Shown here one piece after another: positions 43,101-52,700 of a stretch of 64,000 bases of DNA (positions within the stretch are counted from its first letter, which is position 1; each line of letters begins with the position of its first letter). Position numbers and translations under genes: made by a program. The notes under the pieces are model-generated. The model was not told where the DNA came from. It was given only the letters and a program-made list of their open reading frames with translations, and ran no database searches. This DNA is from Fulvivirga imtechensis AK7. GTDB lineage: Bacteria > Bacteroidota > Bacteroidia > Cytophagales > Cyclobacteriaceae. Location: contig NZ_AMZN01000029.1 of the NCBI RefSeq assembly GCF_000331535.1, forward strand, positions 40,444-104,443. Reading direction: 5' to 3'.

Positions 43101-44069
43101 ATGAAAGCAATGGTTTACAGAAAATATGGCTCCCCTGAACAGCTTCAGCTTATAGAAGTAGATAAGCCTGTGCCTAAAGCTTATGAGGTATTAGTGAAGG
43201 TTAAAAACGCGTCTGTTAACTCCTGGGACTGGGACTTGATAACGGGTAAACCTCTTATTTACAGACTGCTATTTGGAATATTAAAACCCGGATTCCCGAT
43301 CATCGGCTCCGACATTGCAGGCACTGTGGAGGCAGTGGGTAGTGAAGTACAGTACCTCAAACCTGGTACTGAAGTGTTTGGTGATATTTCCGGTATTGGT
43401 TTTGGCGCCTTTGCGGAATATGTTGCGGTGCCGGAAAATCTGTTGGCTGTTAAATCTGTAAAAATGACTTTTGAAGAGGCCGCTGCCATACCACAAGCCG
43501 GAGTGTTAGCGCTGCAGGGGCTACGAAAGGGAGGGATCAAAACAAGGCGCAGGGTGTTGATCAATGGGGCAGGAGGAGGGGTAGGCACTTTTGCCATACA
43601 AATAGCAAGGCTATGGGGTGCCGAGGTCACCGCAGTAGACAAATATGATAAGCGGGATATGCTCCGAAGCCTTGGGGCTGATTATTTTATTGATTACACC
43701 AAAAAAGATTTTACTCAGACTGGTCAAAAATATGATCTGATCCTGGACGTATTAGCTGAAAGATCTGTGTTTGATTACAGACGCGCACTGAATTCCGGAG
43801 GTAGCCTTGTAATTGTAGGTGGAGCTGTTTTTACTTTACTTCAAACAGGCATTTTGGGAAAATGGATCTCAGGAAAAAACAGATCATTAAGTCTCTTGGC
43901 GCATCGACCAAACAAAGATGATCTGGAGGAGTTAAAAACAATGTTCGATAGTGGCAGCGTGAAACCCATTATCGACAAAGTATATCCTTTAGCGGATCTG
44001 CCTCAGGCCATCAGGATGCTTGGAGAAGGACAGATAAAAGGAAAAGTCGTGATTAAAATGAATGGGTAA
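43101..44069 (+). CDS. NAD(P)-dependent MDR/quinone-oxidoreductase-like dehydrogenase (second copy)
   Basis: 322 residues. Same domain order as the 41.8-kb enzyme: GroES-like domain (YRKYGSPEQLQLIEVDKPVP), Rossmann motif INGAGGGVGTFAIQIARLWGAEV (about 155-177), LGADYFIDYTKKD, and the GSVKPIIDKVYPLADLPQA tail. No structural-zinc cysteines. Clear paralogs, so the pair arose by duplication or by recruitment of similar genes. Substrate unknown. Confidence 0.88.
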   Translation: MKAMVYRKYGSPEQLQLIEVDKPVPKAYEVLVKVKNASVNSWDWDLITGKPLIYRLLFGILKPGFPIIGSDIAGTVEAVGSEVQYLKPGTEVFGDISGIGFGAFAEYVAVPENLLAVKSVKMTFEEAAAIPQAGVLALQGLRKGGIKTRRRVLINGAGGGVGTFAIQIARLWGAEVTAVDKYDKRDMLRSLGADYFIDYTKKDFTQTGQKYDLILDVLAERSVFDYRRALNSGGSLVIVGGAVFTLLQTGILGKWISGKNRSLSLLAHRPNKDDLEELKTMFDSGSVKPIIDKVYPLADLPQAIRMLGEGQIKGKVVIKMNG

Positions 44070-44138
44070 CTTCATTCCTTGCACTTGATGACAGCATTGT
44101 CATATGCCCCATATTTTTAAGGAACAAAAGCACAGCAG

Positions 44139-44790
44139 ATGAAGATATGTATAGTACGAAGCCCCGGTTACATAGAGAAGAATATTGAGAAACACAGGGC
44201 GGCCTTCATAGAGATAGCTGTGAACAAGGGTTCTTATTTGATTTTCTTTTCAGAGTTATCTGCTACAGGTTATGAGCCAAAGCCGGCCAGACGAATAGTG
44301 TAGTGATTGTTAAATTGGTTTACTAAATTTTTGCGGCTGTTTTTTCTTTAGACAAGGCAAAATTTGAAAGTATAGCAGCGTTATGGTATCAAACTTTAAT
44401 GCAGGATAAAAGCAAAAAGAGGAACGAATTTAGTGATCATCACACGAGCGACTTATCAGGGCGATGAAAGATTTGATATCTTGCAAAGGGCATGCGATCG
44501 AGGAAATGCAACCATTGCCATTGGCATACCAACTAAAAATGAGAAAGGCATTATGATCAGCGTGATCATTTTCAGCCCCACTAAGGGTAGGCTTGTTTAT
44601 TCCAGGCAGATGTTATACTGACGAGCTGCCACTTTGTAAACGGCAGAAGCAACTGATCCCCCCATTTGCTGATGAAAAAATCGTTCCTGCGATCAGTGCC
44701 ACTGCAAAAGAAAACCATCAGGTTAACCATCTGATAATGATGGTGCAGCAGGTTGTGAGCCTGACAAAAAAAGCTTATGTTTATCGGTGA
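44139..44790 (+). pseudogene. decayed carbon-nitrogen hydrolase (nitrilase superfamily) gene
   Basis: Three pieces follow the nitrilase order in different frames. Piece 1 (44139-44303) encodes MKICIVRSPGYIEKNIEKH, then LIFFSELSATGYEP with the catalytic Glu, and ends at TAG. Piece 2 (44433-44621) encodes DERFDILQRACDRGNATIAIGIP and GRLVYSRQMLY. Piece 3 (44593-44790) encodes YTDELPL, FADEKIVPAI and KENHQVNH. The catalytic Lys position is Arg, and the catalytic Cys region (normally xICYE) reads AISATAKEN. The C-terminal third is missing. At least two frameshifts or deletions are needed, so it is not functional. Confidence 0.75.
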
Positions 44791-44835
44791 AATGGTAAAA
44801 ATATATCTAGGCGTGATTTGATTTTACGGTTGTGA

Positions 44836-45903
44836 ATGGGCAAAACGGATTTTAATTACCAACTATTATTTGATCTCTCACCTGACCTGCTGTGTATAGC
44901 CGGGTATGATGGGTATTTTAAACGGATCAACCCTGCTGTATCACAAGCATTGGGCTACACAATGGAAGAATTATACTCCCGGCCTATCAACGATTTTGTA
45001 TATGATGATGACAAGCAGGTAACCGCTGACATGCGTCAAAAGCTGACCGAGTCAGTACCACTACTCAACTTTGAAAACAGATATATAACCAAAAGCGGTG
45101 AGATCGTTTGGCTGGCATGGACAGCTTATCCGGTACATAGTCAACAACTGATCTTTGCGATTGCAAAAAATGTTACCCATAAAAAAAGGGAAGAAGAAAA
45201 GCGTAATTCGCTGCTTGCCAACCTGAGTCAGGCCAACAGAGACCTCAAACAACTCACATATACTACTTCACATGACTTGCGGTCACCGGTAAATAACTTG
45301 CTGGCGATTATCAGCCTTATTGATATTTCCAGAGTTAAGGACCAAAAAACGGTTGAGTTATTGGAGATACTGAAGCTTTCGGGCAGTAAGTTACAGCAAA
45401 CGCTCAATAGCTATGTCGATGTACTTAGCGAAAAGCACCGGCTGCATGCGGCAATGGAGGAGGTCTCTTTTGCAGAGATCTTACAAGGAGTACTTGACGA
45501 CATCGGCACGCTAATTCGATCATCAAATACCACTATTCATGCCGACTTTTCAGGGTGGGAAACAGTGATGTTCAATAGAGCCTATCTCGAGAGCATTTTT
45601 TTGAACCTGATCACCAATGCGATCAAGTATTCCGTACCCGGCCGCCCCCCTGTTGTTTCAATCTATTCTACCCAGGAAGGAAGCAAAAAACAACTCATAG
45701 TAGCTGATAATGGTCAGGGGTTTGATTTGGAGAAGGTAAAAGACAAGATTTTTGGGCTGGGCCAAAAATTCCACCAACACTCCGATAGCAAAGGTATAGG
45801 CCTATACCTCGTGCATAGCCACGTCACCGATATGGGTGGGCAAATTCATGTGGAAAGCAGGGTGAACGAAGGAACGAAATTTGTTATCACTTTTCGGGAT
45901 TAG
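44836..45903 (+). CDS. PAS-domain sensor histidine kinase
   Basis: 355 residues, soluble. PAS domain at about 8-118 (LFDLSPDLLCIAGYDGYFKRINPAVSQALGY), coiled linker, HisKA with H146 in TTSHDLRSPV, HATPase at about 235-355 (NLITNAIKYS, DNGQGFD, GIGLYLV). The architecture is that of the bacteriophytochrome-like kinases common in Cytophagales. No response regulator gene nearby. Signal unknown. Confidence 0.9.
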   Translation: MGKTDFNYQLLFDLSPDLLCIAGYDGYFKRINPAVSQALGYTMEELYSRPINDFVYDDDKQVTADMRQKLTESVPLLNFENRYITKSGEIVWLAWTAYPVHSQQLIFAIAKNVTHKKREEEKRNSLLANLSQANRDLKQLTYTTSHDLRSPVNNLLAIISLIDISRVKDQKTVELLEILKLSGSKLQQTLNSYVDVLSEKHRLHAAMEEVSFAEILQGVLDDIGTLIRSSNTTIHADFSGWETVMFNRAYLESIFLNLITNAIKYSVPGRPPVVSIYSTQEGSKKQLIVADNGQGFDLEKVKDKIFGLGQKFHQHSDSKGIGLYLVHSHVTDMGGQIHVESRVNEGTKFVITFRD

Positions 45904-45984
45904 GTTTAAATCACAAACTCAGACGAGGATTAATTTTTGGAGAAGTATCGATAAACATTCTTTCATGGTCCGGATAATCTTATT

Positions 45985-46139
45985 TAATTAGTGGCTCTAA
46001 GAAAACGTCAATGTCTGCGTTACGCTTGTCCCAAAAATGCTCTCGTACCTTAGTACGTTCCGCTTTTTGGAACTCCGCAAGCCTTGTTGACCTTGACGCT
46101 TTCTTAAAGCCACTTAGAGTTTTCTTAGAGACACTAATT
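45985..46139 (-). repeat. MITE-like dispersed repeat, copy C (inverted)
   Basis: 155 bp, opposite orientation to copies A and B. It starts TAATTAGTGGCTCTAAGAAA and ends AGAGACACTAATT, with the conserved GTCAATGTCTGCGTTACGCT and CCACTTAGAGTTTTCT blocks and inner dyad CCAAAAA/TTTTTGG. It occupies most of the 374-nt gap between the PAS kinase and the DUF2628 gene, which otherwise shows no gene. Confidence 0.75.
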
Positions 46140-46277
46140 GGTGCGGATTTCGGTGAACCGCAGGTGTCAGGGCGGTTTTGAAACATTAGAAGTCATCACA
46201 CGCCATCATACATCTTATCACCTTCGGTAATATACCGGAAGTTATTAATTCGTTGAAAAACCAGAAAATCAAAGCTA

Positions 46278-46778
46278 ATGCAAGATATCATTGACATTCC
46301 TCAAGAGCCTTCGCTGCCGGATGATAAATACCTACAGGCCTACTTTGGACGCCAGTCCGGTTACTATATTGAAAAATTTGAAGCTTATACATCCGGTGAT
46401 AAGTTCTCATTTAATATTGCACCCTTCTTCATTGGCTTCTTTTGGTTCTTTTACAGAAAGCTATGGCTTGAAGGCATACTCATTATTCTTTTTATTTTGG
46501 TTTCGGGGATGATTGAAGGCGTAATTTATGACCTGTTCGCTGTCAGTGAGGACACCCAAACCATGATCTTTTACGTTTCATCCTTTGCTTTTGGAGTGCT
46601 GTGGGGCTTCGTGGGTAACTATCTTTACATTCGAAAAGCCGACAAAAACATTAAAAATGTACTTATGGCAACAGATGATGAGGAGGAGAGGATGTATTTG
46701 CTGACAAAAAAGGGTGGGGTTTCATTGGTGCCATTTATCATTTTGCTGCTGTTGATCATTGTCTTCTTACTGATTTAA
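46278..46778 (+). CDS. DUF2628 domain-containing membrane protein
   Basis: 166 residues with about four predicted membrane helices. The DUF2628 pattern is present: YYIEKFEAYTSGDKFSFNIAPFFIGFFWFFYRKLWLEG, then a helix pair, VGNYLYIRKADKNI, and a final hydrophobic helix. Role unknown. Stands alone and converges on the xdh operon, with 25 nt between the stops. Confidence 0.8.
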   Translation: MQDIIDIPQEPSLPDDKYLQAYFGRQSGYYIEKFEAYTSGDKFSFNIAPFFIGFFWFFYRKLWLEGILIILFILVSGMIEGVIYDLFAVSEDTQTMIFYVSSFAFGVLWGFVGNYLYIRKADKNIKNVLMATDDEEERMYLLTKKGGVSLVPFIILLLLIIVFLLI

Positions 46779-46803
46779 TAGCAGGACAAGTATTCAAACG
46801 CCA

Positions 46804-47766
46804 TTATATTCCACCATTCTTTACCGCAATAATCTCCGCAGCAATACTCACTGCAATCTCTTCAGGGGTTTTACTTTTGATACGGATCCCGATAGGTGAA
46901 TGAACAATGGATAATTGTGCTTCTGTTGCTCCTTCTTTTTTCATTTCATCAAAAAGCCGTTTTACTTTTTCCTCGCTCCCCATCATACCCAGGTATTTGT
47001 ATTTCTTGCCAAGCAGTTGTTTTAGTACCACTTTATCTGTACGATATCCGAAACTGGCAATCACCACATACACATTCTTTCCTTCGGGTACATGTTTGTG
47101 TATTTCGGAATAGGCAATCACGCTGGTTTGATGAGCATGGCTGTTTTCTGTCAAAGTATTTAGATCTTCCCTGTCATCCATCACCACAACATAGAAGCCG
47201 AGGTTACGCATAAGTTGCGACAGGGCCAGGCCAACATGGCCACCACCGATGATATAAATGGCCTCTTTAAAACCCACTTGTTCCTCGTATTCCCAGCCCG
47301 ATGATGATTGCATATCCTTAAACATAAAAGGAGCTGCCAAGTCTTTTTTCAGGAGGTTGATCCTATCGCTGGTCAGTCTTAGCACATGTTTTTCGTTACT
47401 TTTAAGGGCGCTGAGCAATTTCTTCAGCCATATCAGGTCTTCGTGCTGAAGAAAGTAAAAGGCAATGGTCTGCTCACCCGAGCATATCATTCCCGATTTT
47501 TCAGAAGCATCATCGCGGTGTACCTGGTGTCTGATGAATGGTTTTGGAAGTGCGTTGTTACCTTTAAGCAAGGAGCGTGACAGCTCTACAAATTTGTGCT
47601 CCATAATACCCCCGCCAATAGAACCACTCATGTCCTGACCCGGAGCCACGATCATTTTGAAGCCTTGTCTTCCCGGGCTGCTGCCTTTGCTTTGAACAAC
47701 GTACAAGAGCGCTACTTTTTTATATTGAGCTAAGAGGCGATATGTATCATTCCAAAATTCCATCAA
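46804..47766 (-). CDS. xdhC: XdhC/CoxI family protein (molybdenum cofactor insertion)
   Basis: 320 residues. The N-terminal XdhC_CoxI part has LYVVQSKGSSPGRQGFKM and SGSIGGGIMEHKFVE. The C-terminal Rossmann part has IYIIGGGHVGLALSQLMRNLGFYVVVMDDRED and LGMMGSEEKV. XdhC binds and sulfurates molybdenum cofactor and delivers it to xanthine dehydrogenase. Last gene of the guanine deaminase/xdh operon; overlaps the preceding gene by 4 nt. Confidence 0.9.
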   Translation of the reverse strand: MMEFWNDTYRLLAQYKKVALLYVVQSKGSSPGRQGFKMIVAPGQDMSGSIGGGIMEHKFVELSRSLLKGNNALPKPFIRHQVHRDDASEKSGMICSGEQTIAFYFLQHEDLIWLKKLLSALKSNEKHVLRLTSDRINLLKKDLAAPFMFKDMQSSSGWEYEEQVGFKEAIYIIGGGHVGLALSQLMRNLGFYVVVMDDREDLNTLTENSHAHQTSVIAYSEIHKHVPEGKNVYVVIASFGYRTDKVVLKQLLGKKYKYLGMMGSEEKVKRLFDEMKKEGATEAQLSIVHSPIGIRIKSKTPEEIAVSIAAEIIAVKNGGI

Positions 47767-48260
47767 CTAAACCAAACAGCGCTCATTGCATAATAAATGG
47801 CCATTAAAGCTGAAAATATAGCGCTGGCCAGAAACCTCCATTTCAGGTTTACCTGATTTTGGATCAGGTAATTGGCTATTACAGCAATAGGGATATTTAC
47901 CAAAAACGAATAGAAACCGATATTGATCAGCGATATTACAGCAATTTCATTCCATTGAAGCATAGAGACTTTAATAAAGAATAAATGCCGGGCAACCCAT
48001 AGCGGGTTAAAGTAAAGCAATGCGAGACCTGTCTTTGCCTGTGCTTTCTTCAAGCCGGAGAGCGTGAGGGTCTTCTTATCGATCCATCTGAAATAATTGG
48101 GTATCTCAAATGCGTAGATCGTGCTGCCGACCACTAACATCGTCAGCATTCTGATCAAGGTAAACTCACCAAGTATCAGAGCTGCAATAGTATCTCCGCC
48201 ACAATAGATGATTCCGCCTCTGACTATATTTGATAGCTTATATTCCAGATACAGATACAT
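47763..48260 (-). CDS. small multi-pass membrane protein, possibly Mpv17/PMP22-like
   Basis: 165 residues with four predicted membrane segments. The order of features is reminiscent of the Mpv17/PMP22 family: RGGIIYCGGDTIAALIL, a basic residue in TLIRMLTM, IPNYFRWIDKK, then AKTGLALLYFNPL and a last helix. I cannot confirm this without a profile search. It overlaps xdhB by 23 nt and xdhC by 4 nt, so it is translated with the xanthine dehydrogenase genes; a role in purine or urate movement is conceivable but unsupported. Confidence 0.5.
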   Translation of the reverse strand: MYLYLEYKLSNIVRGGIIYCGGDTIAALILGEFTLIRMLTMLVVGSTIYAFEIPNYFRWIDKKTLTLSGLKKAQAKTGLALLYFNPLWVARHLFFIKVSMLQWNEIAVISLINIGFYSFLVNIPIAVIANYLIQNQVNLKWRFLASAIFSALMAIYYAMSAVWFS

Positions 48261-50514
48261 TTACTTTTTCATAAAGTCCTAAAAGCACTTTCTCCGGGGT
48301 AAACGGAGCGTGATACTTTGGTTGGTAGTTGGGGTTAAATGCTTTTACCGCATTTTGAATAGCAAAGTAGGCCCCCAGTCCGTACATCAGCGGAGGTTCT
48401 CCCACAGCCTTGGATTTCCGGATTGCCATTTCATGTCCTTCTGTTTCCAGCGCTTCTACTTTTATCTCCTTAGGTACCGAATAGATGTCGGGGATCTTGT
48501 ACGTAGACAGTGCATTGGAAAGAAGCTTCCCGTTACTATTGTACTTCAGTTCTTCCATTGTCATCCAGCCCATGCCCTGCACTAGGCCACCTTCTATCTG
48601 ACCAAGGTCGATGGTTTCATTCATACTTTTGCCAAAGTCATGAACTATTTCCACGGAATCAAAGGTATAGATACCCCTGATACAGTCTACCGTAACTACG
48701 AGAATAGCAGTGCCATAGACGTGGTAGGCGAAAGGATGTCCCTTCTCTTTGGTTTTGTCGAAGTGGATTACGGGAGTGGCATAATGTCCGTTTTCCGTTA
48801 AGCAAACACGTTCCAGAAAAGCTGTCTGAATAAGCTTCTCCCACTTTATACCCGCAGGTTTGTTGTTGCAGTAAACCTGTTCATCCTGTAGCTCGATGGA
48901 CGAAACCTCGGCACCTACCATGTTGGCAGCAGTCTCTTTTAGCCTGGTGAGTAGCTTATCACAGGCTATTTGCAGCGCTTTGCCGTTCAGGTCTGCTGTT
49001 GCGCTGGCGGCAGAGGGAGAGGTGTTTGCTACCCGTGTGGTGTTGGTGGTTTCAAGCTTTACCTTTTCGGGAGCAATAGAAAATGCATTGGCTGCCACCT
49101 GGAGCATTTTTGTGTTTACGCCTTGCCCCATCTCAACAGCACCTGTGCTTACACCAACGCTGCCGTCACTGTAGATGTGTACCAGTGCACGGGCGTTATT
49201 CATGGAGGTGTTGGTAAATGAAATGCCAAAACAGACAGGCTGTATCGCCAATCCCTTTTTGATGTACTTGTTTTTTTGATTGAAATCGGCAATGTCTGTT
49301 CTTTTGGCCTCTAGCTGGAACTTCTTGTGTGCGGTTGCCCATGTTTTTCGTGCCAGAGCATGTTCCATGACCTGTCCGTATGGCAGTTCATCGCCATCTT
49401 TGAGCAAATTCCTTTCCTGAATGCGTGAAGCATCTATACCCAGCTCATGTGCAGCTTTGGCTATAGCCGACTCGATAACAAACATACCCTGCGGACCACC
49501 AAAACCCCGGAATGCAGTATTCGGCGGCAAATGCGTTTTACAACTATATGCTGTGGCGGTAACATTCGGAATGTGGTAACTGTTTGTTGCATGAAACAAG
49601 GTCCGTTCCATTACAGCCGGCGACAGGTCAGCCGCAGCCCCCGCATTCTGGTGAAAGGTGACCTGGTAAGCCTTTATTTTAAAGTCTTTTGAAAGTCCGA
49701 TCTTAAAATCGGACCGGTAAGGATGCCGTTTTCCTGTCATGCACATGTCATCCATCCGATGCAGTACTATTTTTACCGGTCTTTTTAAAAGGTGAGCGCC
49801 AAGGGCTGCCATTACTGCCCAGGAAGTTGCCTGATCCTCCTTTCCGCCAAACCCACCGCCAAGCCGGGTCACATCTACTTCTATTTTATGCATGCCCACA
49901 CCCAAAACCCTGGCCGCAGTTCGCTGTACAGCCGTTGGCCCCTGGGTAGAGGAGGCTATCCTGATATTGCCATTCTCCATTTGAAAGGCATAAGCGCCCT
50001 GGGTTTCTATGTACAAATGTTCCTGCCCTTCGGAGTCTGCCTCTCCTTCAAATACATGCTCACATGCTTCCCAAACGCTGTCAACATCACCGATCTTAAA
50101 GGTTCGGGGTGGGAATATCAGGCTTCCTTTTTCTCTGGCTTCTTTTGGGTCAACAATACAATCGAGCTCTTCAATATCAATTTTTATGAGCTTTTTAGCC
50201 TGTCTGGCTATAAACTCGGATGTGGCGATGATCAGAGCCACCGGCATACCCCAAAAGTGGACCTCATCTTCGGCAAACAGAGGCTCATCAGGTATAATGC
50301 CGCCAATCTGATTTTCACCGGGGATGTCTTTGAAAGTAATAATTCTTACTACCCCGGGAAATTGCTCTGCCTGGGAATAGTCTACATTTTTTATTTTTCC
50401 ATGCGCACACGGAGCATCAAAAATTTCCCCATGGAGCGTACCGATCTGTACAGGGATATCATCGAGGTAAATTGATTCACCCCGCACATGTCCTTTTGAA
50501 TCAATATTTTTCAT
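48238..50514 (-). CDS. xdhB: xanthine dehydrogenase, molybdenum-binding subunit
   Basis: 758 residues. N-terminal aldehyde-oxidase/xanthine-dehydrogenase a/b hammerhead (about 5-110), then the molybdopterin-binding part with GGGFGGKEDQ (about 217-226), AFRGFGGPQGMF and GAVEMGQGVNTKM, and the C-terminal VGEPPLMYGLGAYF with the conserved active-site Glu near residue 700. It oxidises hypoxanthine and xanthine to urate together with XdhA. Start overlaps the xdhA stop by 14 nt. Full length. Confidence 0.92.
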   Translation of the reverse strand: MKNIDSKGHVRGESIYLDDIPVQIGTLHGEIFDAPCAHGKIKNVDYSQAEQFPGVVRIITFKDIPGENQIGGIIPDEPLFAEDEVHFWGMPVALIIATSEFIARQAKKLIKIDIEELDCIVDPKEAREKGSLIFPPRTFKIGDVDSVWEACEHVFEGEADSEGQEHLYIETQGAYAFQMENGNIRIASSTQGPTAVQRTAARVLGVGMHKIEVDVTRLGGGFGGKEDQATSWAVMAALGAHLLKRPVKIVLHRMDDMCMTGKRHPYRSDFKIGLSKDFKIKAYQVTFHQNAGAAADLSPAVMERTLFHATNSYHIPNVTATAYSCKTHLPPNTAFRGFGGPQGMFVIESAIAKAAHELGIDASRIQERNLLKDGDELPYGQVMEHALARKTWATAHKKFQLEAKRTDIADFNQKNKYIKKGLAIQPVCFGISFTNTSMNNARALVHIYSDGSVGVSTGAVEMGQGVNTKMLQVAANAFSIAPEKVKLETTNTTRVANTSPSAASATADLNGKALQIACDKLLTRLKETAANMVGAEVSSIELQDEQVYCNNKPAGIKWEKLIQTAFLERVCLTENGHYATPVIHFDKTKEKGHPFAYHVYGTAILVVTVDCIRGIYTFDSVEIVHDFGKSMNETIDLGQIEGGLVQGMGWMTMEELKYNSNGKLLSNALSTYKIPDIYSVPKEIKVEALETEGHEMAIRKSKAVGEPPLMYGLGAYFAIQNAVKAFNPNYQPKYHAPFTPEKVLLGLYEKVNVSVSGI

Positions 50515-51922
50515 ATAAGCGCCTCCATTTTAAATTTTTTTGAGGAAATAATTCAATAAAATGGGCAAAAAAGAGCTGGCGCAGCAGCAACCTTTTATAT
50601 TCTTTGCTGCCACGTATATCGCTGATGGGCGAAATCTCCGAATCCAATATTTCCGCTGCAGCGCTCACACTTTCAGAACTTAGCTGCTTACCCTTTAAGA
50701 AAGCGCATGTTTTCTCCAGATATAGCGGTGTGGCAAATACCCCTCCCGCTGATACATCTATCACTTCAATATTGTCGTTTATGACGGCCAGTCTGATGGC
50801 AGTGTTAACACTGGCAATGTCCAGGTATGTACGTTTGCTTACCTTTTCAAAATTGAAGAAAGTATTTTCGTCCGGGAGGTGAAATTCAAGCATCTCAACC
50901 GCTTCGTTTTCCTTGAGGTCAACCTTTCTGTAGGCCAGGTAGAACTCCTTCAACGGCAACTTCCGCACTTCACCAGTCGGTTTATTAATTGTCAAAGTGG
51001 CATTCAGGGCCAGAAAAAATGCTGTCAGATCACCGATCGGGGAGGCATTGACCAGGTTTCCCGCTATAGTGCCCATATTTCTTATTTGTGTGGACGAGAT
51101 TAACTTCAGATGCTTCCTGAGGTTGGGAAACATGCTGTTAAATACATCTGATTCCAGCAGGTCGGTTGCTGTTGCCCCTGCTCCCACATAGCAAATGTTT
51201 TTATCCAGGAAAATACTTTTTAAGTCTGTGAGATCGAAAAAAGGATGGATATCAGAGGTCACTAAATCGTCCGGACGTTGTACATACACATCTGTACCTC
51301 CGCCTACTTTGGGTAGTCTATCCGCACGTCCGTTGGGGTTTTGGCTGGCTACCTGTAATGCGATCAGTCGCTCAGGTATTCCTGCAAAGTACCCGGGAAT
51401 AAACCCTTCTCTGATCAACCAGTCAATGGGATGTTTATCATCTTTACGGCTTAATTTACTTACAATGATCCCTGTGGCCCGTTCGATAGACTTGTACCCG
51501 GTGCAGCGACAGATATTGCCATCAATAGCACTGATGCCTTCCTCTAACGTTGCCGACCCGGCTGACAGGCAGTATCCTGACAAGGACATTATAAAACCAA
51601 CAGTACAAAAACCACATTGGGTGCCCCCTGTATCTACGAACGCCTGTTGTACCGGTGTAAGCTGCTCCATATTTAAACCTTCTATGGTTACCACGTGCTT
51701 GTTTTTGACGTTGGCCAGTGGAGTGATGCAAGATGTCATCGACTGGTACCTTAACTTGCCTTCCTTCACGTCTCCGATCAAGACCGTACAGGCACCACAA
51801 TCACCTTCCCTGCAGCCGATCTTGGTGCCGGTAAGCTGGTGGTCATACCTGATAAAATCCAGCAGTGTCATTCCGCCCGGCTTGTCAGTTTTTACCAATC
51901 TGTTATTTAGAATAAATTCCAT
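50501..51922 (-). CDS. xdhA: xanthine dehydrogenase, 2Fe-2S and FAD subunit
   Basis: 473 residues. The N-terminal plant-ferredoxin-type cluster uses C37, C42 and C45 (CREGDCGACTV) with a later Cys near 65. The second cluster uses C103, C106, C138 and C140 (CGFCTVGF, NICRCTGY). FAD-binding domain at about 190-365 (PKVGGGTDVYVQ, STQIRNMGTIAGNLVNASPIGD) and CO-dehydrogenase flavoprotein C-terminal domain. It carries electrons from the Mo centre to FAD/NAD. 9 nt downstream of the guanine deaminase gene. Confidence 0.93.
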   Translation of the reverse strand: MEFILNNRLVKTDKPGGMTLLDFIRYDHQLTGTKIGCREGDCGACTVLIGDVKEGKLRYQSMTSCITPLANVKNKHVVTIEGLNMEQLTPVQQAFVDTGGTQCGFCTVGFIMSLSGYCLSAGSATLEEGISAIDGNICRCTGYKSIERATGIIVSKLSRKDDKHPIDWLIREGFIPGYFAGIPERLIALQVASQNPNGRADRLPKVGGGTDVYVQRPDDLVTSDIHPFFDLTDLKSIFLDKNICYVGAGATATDLLESDVFNSMFPNLRKHLKLISSTQIRNMGTIAGNLVNASPIGDLTAFFLALNATLTINKPTGEVRKLPLKEFYLAYRKVDLKENEAVEMLEFHLPDENTFFNFEKVSKRTYLDIASVNTAIRLAVINDNIEVIDVSAGGVFATPLYLEKTCAFLKGKQLSSESVSAAAEILDSEISPISDIRGSKEYKRLLLRQLFFAHFIELFPQKNLKWRRLYEKY

Positions 51923-51931
51923 TAGTGTTGC

Positions 51932-52411
51932 TTAGTACTCGATCTTGTCTGAACTTTCAGACCATTTTTTAAAAGCCTCTATCGCTTCGTCACGAAGCAT
52001 TTGCTGTGTGAAAAGCTTTCTTTCTGATATCGGGCGCTCGATTTCGTCATAGATAAACTGGTCATCAAAATTGATCGCTGCTGCATCCTCTTTGGTATTG
52101 GCATAGTATATTTTATCCGGTCTTGCCCAATAAATGGCTCCCAGGCACATCGGACAAGGTTCGCAGCTAGTGTATATTTCGCAACCATCCAACTGAAATG
52201 AACCTAGTATTTCACATGCCTTCCGGATGGCCACCACCTCCGCGTGAGCAGTAGGGTCATTAGTTGCTGTCACCTGGTTGGTGCCATGAGCTATTATCTT
52301 CCCGTCTTTTACCACAACAGCTCCGAAAGGCCCTCCGTTTCCTGACTCTACATTATGAATAGAGAGCCTGATGGCCTCTCTCATTATATTTTCTTGTTGT
52401 TTTTTGTCCAT
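51932..52411 (-). CDS. guaD: guanine deaminase (CDA-fold nucleobase deaminase)
   Basis: 159 residues, cytidine-deaminase fold. Zinc site H56-A-E58 (TAHAEVVAI) and C86-x2-C89 (EPCPMC). The C-terminal FDDQFIYDEI and the short helical end resemble the Bacillus GuaD type. Converts guanine to xanthine, which the xanthine dehydrogenase of the same operon oxidises to urate. First gene of the operon. tRNA-adenosine deaminase (TadA) is the alternative, but context favours GuaD. Confidence 0.88.
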   Translation of the reverse strand: MDKKQQENIMREAIRLSIHNVESGNGGPFGAVVVKDGKIIAHGTNQVTATNDPTAHAEVVAIRKACEILGSFQLDGCEIYTSCEPCPMCLGAIYWARPDKIYYANTKEDAAAINFDDQFIYDEIERPISERKLFTQQMLRDEAIEAFKKWSESSDKIEY

Positions 52412-52700
52412 TATACTAAAATAGAAAATTCTGACTTAGGAGGTTGGGATTGGTATTGCCTTTTATGTATAAAAACTTACACACCTTTTAAGCTTCTGTT
52501 TCATTTTATATTTTATCAAATTGGTGGTTTTAAACTTTTTCATTCTAATGAGAAGATTAACACTTTTAATCCCCATTTTTTTGTTTGCTTTTTCTTAAGG
52601 GACACTATGGGCAGAACGATGCCGGATCAGGAGATGAAGAATAACTGGTGATGACGCTGGAGTAACTGATGAATATTGGGTAACCGCCTCTCAGCGGTGT

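Noticed and set aside
45980..46186. Minus-strand 68-codon open frame
   Set aside because: It lies almost entirely inside MITE-like copy C; similar fragments occur in the other copies, so it is repeat-derived.
52355..52651. Plus-strand 98-codon open frame with many Phe residues
   Set aside because: It begins antisense inside guaD and runs through AT-rich promoter DNA; it has no recognisable protein features.
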